A DNA stretch of 5,714 nucleotides from Rhodobacteraceae bacterium UBA6236. GTDB lineage: Bacteria; Pseudomonadota; Alphaproteobacteria; Rhodobacterales; Rhodobacteraceae. Every line of letters begins with the position of its first letter. Position 1 is the first letter of the stretch. Below are positions 1 through 5,714 of the stretch, one piece after another. A program made the position numbers and the translations under genes. The stretch lies in NCBI GenBank assembly GCA_002440945.1, contig DJWG01000104.1:265-5978 (forward strand), written 5' to 3'. The notes under the pieces were generated by a model, which did not search any database, had not been told where the DNA came from, and saw only the letters and a program-made list of their open reading frames with translations.

Positions 1-496
1 CAAAGGTGGCGCGGCCGTGGTTGTCGCGCATCAGGGCGACCAGCGCCGTGCGGGCGGCGGGCGTGTTGCCACGGGCGATCAGATCGCGCGCCGCCTCTCC
101 CGGTGTCCAGTCAAGGCCAAGATCCGACAGGCGGGCGGTTTCCCCCTGGCTCATCGGGATGCCGCCTTGCAGTTGCGCAAGGTATTCCCCGAAGCCGATC
201 TGCAGGATCAGCGCCTCCATCTCTCCGAACCGGCCCGCCTCTTCCAGACGGGCGGCCCAGGCGCGCATCTGGCGCAGCGCCTCGACGTAGGTCGCAAGCC
301 AGGACAAGGCGTGGGCCGCGAACTGGTCGGCCTCAAGTGCCGCGCCGCTGATCTTCCCCTCGACGGACACGCGATCCCGCAAGGTACGGGCGGCGGCGGG
401 GGCAAGGGCCTCGACCTCGGGCAGGGCCTCGGCGGTCAGGGCAAGAAGGTTGGAAACAACTGCGGGCTGGCCCATCAAAGCAACATCCTTCGGCAT
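1..496 (-). CDS. mcd: Probable (2S)-methylsuccinyl-CoA dehydrogenase, N-terminal part (3' end outside window)
   Basis: The minus-strand frame is open from an ATG at 496 to the left edge without a stop, giving 165 residues that begin MPKDVALMGQPAVVSNLLAL. The segment is mostly helical-looking and contains WLATYVEALRQMRAWAARLE (about residues 66-85), followed by a region ending IGFGEYLAQLQGG (about 100-112). This resembles the long N-terminal extension that sets methylsuccinyl-CoA dehydrogenase apart from ordinary acyl-CoA dehydrogenases. In that family the enzyme is an FAD-dependent oxidase-type step converting (2S)-methylsuccinyl-CoA to mesaconyl-CoA in the ethylmalonyl-CoA pathway of acetate assimilation. 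The catalytic acyl-CoA dehydrogenase core would lie beyond the window, so no active-site residue can be checked; the assignment rests on recognising the extension. The ATG at 496 is chosen because AAAGGGA lies 8 bases upstream. An in-frame ATG at 517 would add seven residues but has only a weak ribosome site. The alternative is another acyl-CoA dehydrogenase with a helical N-terminal extension. Confidence 0.62.
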   Translation of the reverse strand, partial: MPKDVALMGQPAVVSNLLALTAEALPEVEALAPAAARTLRDRVSVEGKISGAALEADQFAAHALSWLATYVEALRQMRAWAARLEEAGRFGEMEALILQIGFGEYLAQLQGGIPMSQGETARLSDLGLDWTPGEAARDLIARGNTPAARTALVALMRDNHGRATF

Positions 497-504
497 CGGA
501 ATCG

Positions 505-511
505 TCCCTTT
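505..511 (-). promoter_or_regulatory. Ribosome binding site for the dehydrogenase gene
   Basis: The minus strand reads AAAGGGA here, 8 bases before the ATG at 496. It decides between that start and an in-frame ATG at 517, which lacks a comparable purine-rich site at the right distance. Confidence 0.6.
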
Positions 512-517
512 CTGCAT

Positions 518-542
518 CTGCAATGGGTTACGGCCTTTGCAG
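518..542. repeat. Inverted repeat CTGCAA-N13-TTGCAG, possible operator
   Basis: The plus strand has CTGCAA at 518-523 and TTGCAG at 537-542, perfect 6-base arms around a 13-base spacer. It lies 22 bases upstream of the chosen dehydrogenase start, in the only sizeable non-coding gap of the window. The arms are short and there is no T-run, so it is unlikely to be an intrinsic terminator. The right arm sits in TTTGCAGT, close to the TTTGCAAA-type sites that I recall for ScfR/RamB/PccR regulators of acyl-CoA metabolism. That link is inference; an arm pair of this size can arise by chance. Confidence 0.25.
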
Positions 543-552
543 TCGCAGCGCA

Positions 553-595
553 ATAATAAATCGCGAATGCCTATAGCAGCGAAAGGAAATGTCCG
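553..595 (-). promoter_or_regulatory. AT-richer stretch, possible promoter for the dehydrogenase gene
   Basis: The 105-base gap 497-601 contains the most AT-rich patch of this otherwise GC-rich window. On the minus strand it shows TATAGG (570-575) with CGGACA (590-595) 14 bases upstream, and TATTAT (553-558) further down. None of these makes a -35/-10 pair with canonical 16-18 base spacing. The gap separates the acyltransferase from the dehydrogenase gene far more widely than any other pair here, which is the main reason to expect a promoter. The exact element is not resolved. Confidence 0.25.
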
Positions 596-601
596 AAGGG
601 A

Positions 602-1465
602 TCAACCCCGCAAGGCGAGTGTATGTTCCCTGAGCCAGGCGAGGAAACCGCGCGGGTCCGACGCCCATTTCCGCGCTTCCTCCGGCGGAATGGGATGCCC
701 GATCACCGGCGCCTGCGGCTTGTTCAGCGCGCATTTGATCTCATGCAGCAAGAGCCCCTGCCGCAGCGTCGCCGACAGCTTGTTGGCGATCAGGTAGGCG
801 CGGGTGTTATGGCCGGGGAACATGATCGGCAGCACGGTTGCGCCCGACCGCATCACCATCTTGGCGGTGAAGGGGTTCCATTCCGGCTCGATCGCGGGGC
901 CGAAATAGGTTTCGGACGATGCGACCTTGCCCGCCGGGAACAGGATGATGACGCCGCCGTTCTTCAGCTGCCGCATCGCGTCTTCGCGCATCTTCAGCCC
1001 CAGTTCGCGCGAGTTTTCTTCATGCGGGAAGGGCACCGGGATCATGAACTGCTCGATCTCGGGGATGCCGGTCAGAAGCGACCGCGTCAGGATCTTGTAG
1101 TCGCTGCGCACCCGACCGATCAGCGTGGCCATGACCATGCCATCGACCAGCCCATGCGGATGGTTGGCCACCACCACCAAGGGTCCGGTCGGCGGAATGC
1201 GTGCCACCTGTTCATCCGGGGTCTGGATATCGATGCCCATGGTCTTCATCGCCTTGGGCCAGAAGGGCTGCCCCGTCGGCGCGCCCGAACGTTCGAACTG
1301 CCGGATCAGCCGCAAGAGCGTCAGCTTGCCGGTCAGCCATTCAATGGTGCGGATGGCGCCCGATTTGAACGGATTGCGGAAGGTGCCGGCATAGGACAGG
1401 CGGCCCATCTCATAGGGTTTCGAATCCCGGTTTTCGGCGGACGGCGGCGTAGGCGTATCGGTCAT
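602..1465 (-). CDS. Lysophospholipid/glycerol acyltransferase family protein (PlsC-like)
   Basis: From the ATG at 1465 this is a 287-residue protein of the 1-acylglycerol-phosphate acyltransferase superfamily, expected to move an acyl chain onto a lysophospholipid or related hydroxyl/amine acceptor at the inner face of the cytoplasmic membrane. The catalytic block is VVVANHPHGLVDG (about residues 97-109), with five residues between the first His and the Asp, as in some bacterial branches, instead of the usual four. Block III is LFPAGK (about 175-180), where the common form is FPEG; VLPIMFPG (about 211-218) fits block IV. No long transmembrane segment is obvious. It follows the HPr gene by 14 bases and is probably in the same transcript. 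A TTG at 1477 would add four residues; the ATG is preferred, although its upstream purine-rich GGCGGA is only 4 bases away. The acceptor cannot be read from sequence: phosphatidic acid synthesis, ornithine lipid synthesis and another lipid are all possible. Confidence 0.82.
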   Translation of the reverse strand: MTDTPTPPSAENRDSKPYEMGRLSYAGTFRNPFKSGAIRTIEWLTGKLTLLRLIRQFERSGAPTGQPFWPKAMKTMGIDIQTPDEQVARIPPTGPLVVVANHPHGLVDGMVMATLIGRVRSDYKILTRSLLTGIPEIEQFMIPVPFPHEENSRELGLKMREDAMRQLKNGGVIILFPAGKVASSETYFGPAIEPEWNPFTAKMVMRSGATVLPIMFPGHNTRAYLIANKLSATLRQGLLLHEIKCALNKPQAPVIGHPIPPEEARKWASDPRGFLAWLREHTLALRG

Positions 1466-1479
1466 TCGGTCCGCCAAGC

Positions 1480-1764
1480 TCAGAAATCTTCGCCGAAGCG
1501 GTTCCGAACCAGATCGGCCAAGGCATCTGCCAGCGCTCCGGCCTGCGTCCCGCTGGTCCGCACCGTGATCGAGGTGCCTTTCGACGCCCCAAGCATCAAA
1601 AGCCCCATGATCGAATCGCCGGAAACGCTCATCCCGTCCTTCTCGACCTCGGCGCGGGCGTCGAAACCTTCGACGACTTCGACGAACTTCGCCGAAGCGC
1701 GGGCATGAAGCCCCTTTTCGTTGACGATCGGCAGGGACTGTTCGTTCACGGCCTGATCCTTCAT
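1480..1764 (-). CDS. ptsH: Phosphocarrier protein HPr
   Basis: A 94-residue cytoplasmic HPr, the small phosphocarrier of the phosphotransferase system. GLHARAS places the active-site His at residue 20, which in the family takes phosphate from enzyme I and passes it to an EIIA. GDSIMGLLMLGASKG (about 49-63) carries Ser51 in the D-S-I-M-G context matching Ser46 of Gram-positive HPr, the residue modified by HPr kinase/phosphorylase; an HprK gene lies three genes upstream. The N-terminus is about five residues longer than in Bacillus HPr. The frame stays open upstream into the EIIA gene, but the ATG at 1764 is chosen because AAGGGAAGG ends 6 bases before it and the protein then has the family's usual length. 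No permease is nearby, so a regulatory role within the incomplete alphaproteobacterial PTS is inferred; its target is not shown by the sequence. Confidence 0.95.
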   Translation of the reverse strand: MKDQAVNEQSLPIVNEKGLHARASAKFVEVVEGFDARAEVEKDGMSVSGDSIMGLLMLGASKGTSITVRTSGTQAGALADALADLVRNRFGEDF

Positions 1765-1770
1765 GAACTG

Positions 1771-1779
1771 CCTTCCCTT
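1771..1779 (-). promoter_or_regulatory. Strong ribosome binding site for ptsH
   Basis: The minus strand reads AAGGGAAGG, 6 bases before the ptsH ATG at 1764. It overlaps the TAA stop of the EIIA gene (1778-1780), so translation of the two is probably coupled. It is the best Shine-Dalgarno match in the window and excludes the longer upstream reading of HPr. Confidence 0.75.
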
Positions 1780-2179
1780 ATTGCTGGCCGTGGCCGGCGC
1801 CCACATAGGCGTTGATGTATTTGCGGCCCGCTTCCAGCGCCGTCGAGACCGCTTCGGGAACCGTCAGATCACGCGACTTGGCCAACTTGATCAGCATCGG
1901 CAGGTTGGCGCCGTAAAGGATCTGTCGGCCCGTGGGCGTACAGGCCCGAAGCGACAGGTTCGACGGCGATCCACCGAACATGTCGGTCACCACGACGACC
2001 CCGGCGCCCTGATCCACCTCATCGGCGGCAGCGCAGATTTCAGCCTGCTTTTCGGCGCGGTCGTGATCTTCCTCGATCGCGATCGCGCGGATGCCAGACT
2101 GTTTGCCGACGACATGTTCGACCGCCGCGAGATATTCCCTTGCCAGTCCGCCATGCGCGACGATCACGATACCGATCAA
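1778..2179 (-). CDS. manX: PTS EIIA protein, mannose/fructose type
   Basis: A stand-alone 133-residue EIIA of the mannose class, cytoplasmic, expected to take phosphate from HPr on a histidine. MIGIVIVAHGGLA puts the phosphorylatable His at residue 9, and VVVTDMFGGSPSN (about residues 63-75) is the hallmark second motif of the fold. There is no EIIB, EIIC or EIID domain attached or beside it, so it is more likely a terminal regulatory phosphate acceptor than part of a transporter. The start is uncertain. TTG at 2179 gives the family's usual beginning and has AGGG 8 bases upstream. TTG at 2197 would add MIRVRG and create a TTGA overlap with the rapZ stop, matching the 4-base overlaps elsewhere in the operon. 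No ATG is available near the N-terminus. ptsH follows after 13 bases. Confidence 0.93.
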   Translation of the reverse strand: MIGIVIVAHGGLAREYLAAVEHVVGKQSGIRAIAIEEDHDRAEKQAEICAAADEVDQGAGVVVVTDMFGGSPSNLSLRACTPTGRQILYGANLPMLIKLAKSRDLTVPEAVSTALEAGRKYINAYVGAGHGQQ

Positions 2180-2187
2180 GCCACGTA

Positions 2188-2191
2188 CCCT
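2188..2191 (-). promoter_or_regulatory. Ribosome binding site favouring the TTG at 2179 for EIIA
   Basis: AGGG on the minus strand lies 8 bases before the TTG at 2179, just past the rapZ stop codon. It is the main support for the shorter EIIA start; the longer start at 2197 has GGCGGA about 9 bases upstream inside rapZ, so the case is not closed. Confidence 0.4.
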
Positions 2192-2193
2192 AA

Positions 2194-3120
2194 TCAAACG
2201 CCCGAATCCGCCGGTGACACCGCCCGACGTTCAAGCTCCCGATGCCTTATAGACACTTGCCAACCCGCATCTGCAAGCAGATTGGCCATGTTTTCCGTAA
2301 CGGCAACCGAACGATGCTGCCCTCCGGTGCATCCAAAGCCGATGGAAAGGTGGGTTTTGCCCTCTTCGACATGCGCGGGCAGCACGAAAACCAGGAAATC
2401 CCGCATTCGTTCCAGAAAACCTGCGTAACGCACATCTGCCCTGACATAGTCAGAAACCCGGCCGTCGCGGCCATCCAGCGGCCTGAGCGCGGCATCCCAA
2501 TGCGGGTTGCGCAGGAATCGGCAGTCGAAGATCAGGTCAAGCCCCCGGGGCACGCCGCGCTTGTAGGAAAACGATTGAAGCGAAATCGCCATCCGATGTC
2601 CCGCCGTCCGGTCGAACCAGCGCGCAAGCTCGGCGCGCAGATCATGGGGCGAAAGTTCGGTCGTGTCGATCAGCACATCGGCCCGCGACCGGATCGGGGC
2701 CAGGAGGTCGATTTCTTCCCGCGCGCCTTCTTCCGGCGCCACGTCGGGGCGCAAGGGATGGCGGCGGCGGGTTTCGCCATAGCGCCGCACCAGTTCGCCC
2801 AGCGCGCAATCCAGATACAGGACCTCGGCCCGCAGGTTCGGATCGGCGCCCAGCGCCTCGATCAGGTCAACCAGCGCGGTGGCCGAAAAGTCCCGGTTGC
2901 GCACGTCGATGCCCAAGGCCACCGGCCGGGGCATCGGCGGCCCGTCCAGAAGCCGGGGAACCAGGCTCAGCGGCAGGTTGTCGATCGGCTCATAGCCCAG
3001 ATCCTCAAGCGCGTGGATCGCGGTCGACCGCCCTGCCCCCGACGGGCCGGTCACCAGCACAAGGTGCTGCACCGCATCGCGCGGCGAAGAAAGCGGGGAA
3101 TGGGGCATCTGTTCGGTCAT
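2194..3120 (-). CDS. rapZ: RapZ/YvcJ-family nucleotide-binding protein
   Basis: A 308-residue protein of the RapZ (YhbJ/YvcJ) family, close to the usual length of about 285-300. The N-terminal P-loop domain has GPSGAGRST (residues 25-33), with Arg where the classical Walker A has Lys, followed by [13 protein letters not shown] (38-50). The C-terminal domain shows [20 protein letters not shown] (about 183-202), RNPHW (204-208) and the family signature [13 protein letters not shown] (260-272), ending with IRHRELERR. In enterobacteria RapZ senses glucosamine-6-phosphate and steers decay of the sRNA GlmZ; GlmY/GlmZ are not known outside that group, so here the partner is unknown. The gene starts in an ATGA overlap with hprK and has CAGGA 8 bases before its ATG. 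Its position between hprK and EIIA links it to the PTS regulatory set, but the sequence does not show a mechanism. About ten residues precede the usual N-terminus; an in-frame ATG at 3108 is an alternative start. Confidence 0.94.
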   Translation of the reverse strand: MTEQMPHSPLSSPRDAVQHLVLVTGPSGAGRSTAIHALEDLGYEPIDNLPLSLVPRLLDGPPMPRPVALGIDVRNRDFSATALVDLIEALGADPNLRAEVLYLDCALGELVRRYGETRRRHPLRPDVAPEEGAREEIDLLAPIRSRADVLIDTTELSPHDLRAELARWFDRTAGHRMAISLQSFSYKRGVPRGLDLIFDCRFLRNPHWDAALRPLDGRDGRVSDYVRADVRYAGFLERMRDFLVFVLPAHVEEGKTHLSIGFGCTGGQHRSVAVTENMANLLADAGWQVSIRHRELERRAVSPADSGV

Positions 3121-3551
3121 GGCGCGCGTCCTGCCCTTAGATAGTGCAGAAGGGCGGCTGGAAAAGCCGGGGATGCGACATTGTGAAGGACCGGCAGCGA
3201 CAGTCCCATGACGGTCATGTGCCGTTCGGGTGGCAGCCGCTTCGCCTCGGGGATGCCAAGGTCCACCGCGGCGACCAATGACACTGGCCCGTGCGAAGGA
3301 ACGCTCAGGATGCCGACGCCGCGTGCCTCGATCCGGCCCAGAATGGTCGCGGGGCAGCTGGCGATCAACTGACCACCCTCGACCTTCAGGATCGTCCGGT
3401 CATCCGCCACCAGCCCGCAGCCCAACGCCATCAGTTGCAGCGCCAGCGAGGATTTTCCCGAACCCGAAGGACCAAGGATCAGAAGCCCCCGCCCGTCCAG
3501 CGCCACGGCGCTGGCATGAAGGATCGTCGCGGGCGCGGCCCCGGGCGTCAC
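3117..3551 (-). CDS. hprK: HPr kinase/phosphorylase, short alphaproteobacterial form
   Basis: A 144-residue protein that matches only the catalytic domain of HprK; Gram-positive HprK has about 310 residues with an extra N-terminal domain. In the family it phosphorylates HPr on serine with ATP or pyrophosphate and reverses the reaction. Visible in order are LHAS with His12, the Walker A loop GPSGSGKS (27-34), LVADD with Asp50-Asp51, and the HprK signature IEARGVGIL (74-82). The C-terminal part is degenerate compared with long HprK: the PGRN-type loop is replaced by LHNVASPAF. The start is a GTG at 3551 in a GTGA overlap with the chvG stop, so it is probably translated by coupling; no clear ribosome site is seen. 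The substrate HPr with the matching serine is encoded at 1764-1480, supporting the function. The chvIG-hprK order is conserved in many alphaproteobacteria. Confidence 0.93.
   Translation of the reverse strand: MTPGAAPATILHASAVALDGRGLLILGPSGSGKSSLALQLMALGCGLVADDRTILKVEGGQLIASCPATILGRIEARGVGILSVPSHGPVSLVAAVDLGIPEAKRLPPERHMTVMGLSLPVLHNVASPAFPAALLHYLRAGRAP
3129..3134 (-). promoter_or_regulatory. Ribosome binding site for rapZ
   Basis: GCAGGA on the minus strand sits 8 bases before the ATG at 3120, inside the end of hprK. It supports the ATGA-overlap start over the in-frame ATG at 3108. Confidence 0.55.
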
Positions 3552-5275
3552 ACCGGCAGGCCCACGACGAACCGCGCGCCCAGCGGGTCCGAGGTGATGT
3601 CGGCATCCGTCGGGCGGATGTTCTCGGCCCAGATCACGCCGCCATGCGCCTCGACGATCTGCTTTGAAATCGCAAGGCCAAGGCCCGAATGTTCGCCGAA
3701 CTGCCCCGGCGGGCGTTCCGAATAGAAGCGTTTGAAGATCTTCTGCAACGCCTGGTCGGGGATGCCCGGCCCGGTGTCCTCGACCACCACCAGCACCCGG
3801 TTTTCGCGCTTGCGCGCCCAGACGCGCACCGCATCGCCATCCTCGCAGAAGGACACCGCGTTGGTGATGAGGTTGACGAAGACCTGCGCCAGACGCCCTT
3901 CCAGACCGGTGATGATGATGGGTTCGGGCGGCAGGTCGGCAATGAAATCGACGCCTTTCTGCCGCGCCTCCTGCCCCAGGTATTCGGTGATATTGCCCAG
4001 CATCTTCAGAAGATTGAAGGTTTCCTCTTCTTCCTTCACCAGTTCGCTGTCCAGCCGTGACGCGTTCGAGATGTCGCTGACCAGCCGGTCGAGCCGCCGC
4101 ACGTCATGTTCGATCACGTCCAGAAGCTTGTCGCGCTGATCGTCGCGCTTGGCGACCCGCAAGGTGCCCACCGCCGAACGCAGGCTGGCCAGCGGGTTCT
4201 TGATCTCATGCGCCACGTCGGCGGCAAATTGTTCGTTCGATTCGATCCGGTCGTAAAGCGCCGCGACCATGCCGCGCATCGCCCCGGACAGCCGGCCGAT
4301 TTCGTCGGGCCGCGCGGTCAGGTCCGGGATGCGGACACGGTTCGGCGACATCTTGCGGGCGTTCCTGTCGCGCCCCAGTTCGGCCGCGGCCGCCAGATCC
4401 GACAGCGGGTTCGCAATCGTCGAAGCCAGCACGAGGCTCAATCCGATCGACACGACAATCGCGATCAGGAACATCTGCAGCACCTGTTCGCGTTCGATGC
4501 GCACCAGCCGGTCGATCTCCCCGGCGACGGAACTCAGCGCGATCACCCCCAGAATCCTGGTGCCCTGGCGGATCGGCACGGTGACCACGAATTGCGTCTC
4601 GCCCCGGCTGTTGTGGCCGGCGCGGACATGACTTTCACCGCTGAGCGTTCCGGTCAGAAGTTGCCGCACCGCCGTCTCAACCGCGTTCGGATCGACCTTG
4701 GCGCTGCGCGGCGACATCACGGTGGCAAGGCCATCCCAGAGCTTCTTGAGAAGTTCGGTGATGATGATCGACCGCTCGTCGCTTTGTTCGATGCCGATCA
4801 CGCCGTCGGTCCGCGCGACACCCTGCGCCTGACCGATCTTGGTGCCCGCCGCGTCGAAGACGAAAAGCTCAACCCGGTCCGACAGGTTCAGCCCTTGCAC
4901 GGTCTGCGCCAGATCCAGCATTGCCAGATCGCCCGGATCGCCCATCCCGCCCTGCGGCAGCCGCGCCTCGAACACATCGGCCACCAGCCGCGCCTCGGCG
5001 ATCAGGCTGCTTTCGCGCTGCAGGACCAGGCTGTCACGGAACGGGTTCAGATACAGCACCCCCGCCACCAGCACCAGCATCGCCACCAGATTGAAGGTGA
5101 TGATCTTGCGCGCCAGCGGCGAGCGGTTAAGGGAAATCAGGCCACGGCGTTCGCGCCCGGCCCTGAGCTCGCTGTCAACAAGCCCGTCGGCGGCCAGCCA
5201 GTCCTCGCCAAGGACCAGCTCCGCCTTCCGCGATGCCTTGCTGTCGCTCACGCCGTTCCCCGTGGTGGGCGTCAT
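3548..5275 (-). CDS. chvG: Sensor histidine kinase ChvG
   Basis: A 575-residue membrane histidine kinase, partner of the adjacent response regulator. About 58 cytoplasmic residues precede transmembrane helix 1 (about 59-76). A periplasmic sensor region of about 190 residues follows, then transmembrane helix 2 (about 267-287) and a HAMP linker (about 289-345). The phosphoacceptor is His356 in [13 protein letters not shown]. The ATPase domain shows the N box NLITNAVSF (468-476), G1 DTGPGI (500-505), F box KIFKRFYS (512-519) and G2 GLGL (531-534), so all catalytic motifs are intact. ChvG/ExoS/BvrS kinases respond to acid or envelope stress and control surface properties and virulence or symbiosis in Rhizobiales; the signal in this organism is not shown. 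The ATG at 5275 overlaps the chvI stop as ATGA. A GTG eight codons downstream, preceded by GGGGAA, is a possible alternative start. Downstream it overlaps hprK by 4 bases. Confidence 0.95.
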   Translation of the reverse strand: MTPTTGNGVSDSKASRKAELVLGEDWLAADGLVDSELRAGRERRGLISLNRSPLARKIITFNLVAMLVLVAGVLYLNPFRDSLVLQRESSLIAEARLVADVFEARLPQGGMGDPGDLAMLDLAQTVQGLNLSDRVELFVFDAAGTKIGQAQGVARTDGVIGIEQSDERSIIITELLKKLWDGLATVMSPRSAKVDPNAVETAVRQLLTGTLSGESHVRAGHNSRGETQFVVTVPIRQGTRILGVIALSSVAGEIDRLVRIEREQVLQMFLIAIVVSIGLSLVLASTIANPLSDLAAAAELGRDRNARKMSPNRVRIPDLTARPDEIGRLSGAMRGMVAALYDRIESNEQFAADVAHEIKNPLASLRSAVGTLRVAKRDDQRDKLLDVIEHDVRRLDRLVSDISNASRLDSELVKEEEETFNLLKMLGNITEYLGQEARQKGVDFIADLPPEPIIITGLEGRLAQVFVNLITNAVSFCEDGDAVRVWARKRENRVLVVVEDTGPGIPDQALQKIFKRFYSERPPGQFGEHSGLGLAISKQIVEAHGGVIWAENIRPTDADITSDPLGARFVVGLPV

Positions 5276-5714
5276 TCTTCGTTGTAACGATAGCCAATCC
5301 CGTAAAGGGTTTCGATGGCCGAGAAATCGTCGTCAACGGTGCGCATCTTCTTGCGCAGGCGCTTGATGTGGCTGTCGATGGTACGGTCATCGACATAGAC
5401 CTGATCGTCATAGGCCACATCCATCAGCTGATCGCGGCTTTTGACAAAGCCCGGACGCTGCGCCAGCGCCTGCAGCAGCAGGAATTCGGTGACCGTCAGC
5501 GCCACGTCGCGGCCCTTCCAGCTGACCGAATGGCGCAGCGGGTCCATGGTCAGCGACCCGCGGGTCATGATCTTGGTTTCCTCGGTCGTGGCGACCTCGC
5601 CGGTGGCGATGGCGTCCTGACGGCGCAGAAGCGCGCGGATGCGTTCGACCAGCAACCGCTGCGAGAACGGCTTCTTGACGTAATCGTCAGCGCCCATCCG
5701 CAGGCCCAGAACCT
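5272..5714 (-). CDS. chvI: Response regulator ChvI, C-terminal part (5' end outside window)
   Basis: About 147 residues of an OmpR/PhoB-type response regulator; the frame enters from the right edge as [20 protein letters not shown]. This is the end of the receiver domain, with the conserved switch lysine of KKPF encoded at 5671-5673. The phosphoacceptor Asp lies outside the window. The rest is a winged-helix DNA-binding domain: [20 protein letters not shown] forms the early helices, [18 protein letters not shown] is the recognition-helix region and [14 protein letters not shown] is the wing and end. The full protein should be about 230-240 residues. Its direct coupling to a ChvG-type kinase and to hprK identifies it as ChvI/BvrR rather than another OmpR-family regulator. 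The operon promoter is expected upstream of this gene, beyond the window. Confidence 0.95.
   Translation of the reverse strand, partial: VLGLRMGADDYVKKPFSQRLLVERIRALLRRQDAIATGEVATTEETKIMTRGSLTMDPLRHSVSWKGRDVALTVTEFLLLQALAQRPGFVKSRDQLMDVAYDDQVYVDDRTIDSHIKRLRKKMRTVDDDFSAIETLYGIGYRYNEE

Noticed and set aside
518..542. Inverted repeat considered as a terminator for the acyltransferase transcript
   Set aside because: The arms are only 6 bases with a 13-base loop, there is no following T-run, and it lies about 60 bases past the stop and next to the following start.
17..556. Plus-strand open frame of 179 codons at the left edge
   Set aside because: It lies opposite the dehydrogenase N-terminus, whose minus-strand translation shows a recognisable helical extension, a good start and a ribosome site; the plus-strand product is Gly/Arg/Gln-rich without motifs.
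623..1708. Plus-strand open frame of 361 codons spanning the acyltransferase and HPr genes
   Set aside because: It runs antisense across two real genes and their junction, has Arg/His/Gln-rich composition and no family motif.
1480..1806. Longer HPr reading of 108 residues
   Set aside because: It would overlap the EIIA gene by 29 bases and lacks a good ribosome site, while the ATG at 1764 has a strong one and gives the usual HPr length.
2242..3144. Plus-strand open frame of 300 codons opposite rapZ
   Set aside because: Shadow of rapZ with biased composition and no recognisable domain.
3908..3921. Short GAT-type triplet repeats, here and near 4758-4770
   Set aside because: Each encodes an Ile-Ile-Ile-Thr stretch within chvG and is explained by coding; too short to be a functional repeat.
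4106..5287. Plus-strand open frame of 393 codons opposite chvG
   Set aside because: It is antisense to an intact, motif-complete kinase. The translation is rich in Arg, His, Gln and Asp with no recognisable domain, as expected for the shadow frame of a GC-rich gene.

Overview
This GC-rich window looks like chromosomal DNA of an alphaproteobacterium, most likely of the Rhodobacter/Paracoccus group (Rhodobacterales). All recognisable genes lie on the minus strand and read from right to left. The order chvI, chvG, hprK, rapZ, EIIA, HPr is a well-known alphaproteobacterial regulatory cluster. The rapZ insertion and the (2S)-methylsuccinyl-CoA dehydrogenase-like gene downstream point to Rhodobacterales rather than Rhizobiales. 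This placement rests on gene content and protein motifs only.

From right to left: 5714-5272 is the C-terminal two thirds of the response regulator ChvI (the 5' end is outside the window). 5275-3548 is its membrane sensor kinase ChvG. 3551-3117 is a minimal HPr kinase/phosphorylase. 3120-2194 is the RapZ-family nucleotide-binding protein. 2179-1778 is a mannose-type PTS EIIA domain protein, and 1764-1480 is HPr. 1465-602 is a lysophospholipid/glycerol acyltransferase-like protein. After a 105-base gap (601-497) the N-terminal 165 residues of a probable methylsuccinyl-CoA dehydrogenase run off the left edge.

The first seven genes are packed with 4-base stop/start overlaps or gaps of about 13-14 bases and are probably cotranscribed. 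The PTS proteins have no sugar permease next to them. HPr keeps both the histidine used for EI/EIIA phosphotransfer and the serine used by HPr kinase, so the set reads as a regulatory phosphorelay attached to an envelope-stress two-component system, not a transport system. The gap before the dehydrogenase gene is AT-richer than its surroundings and holds an inverted repeat, so that gene may have its own promoter and control.

I found no mobile element, CRISPR array, tRNA, rRNA or clear terminator. The only non-coding stretch worth describing is 497-601. I see no convincing evidence of a previously undescribed system. The findings are variations and open questions within known families.
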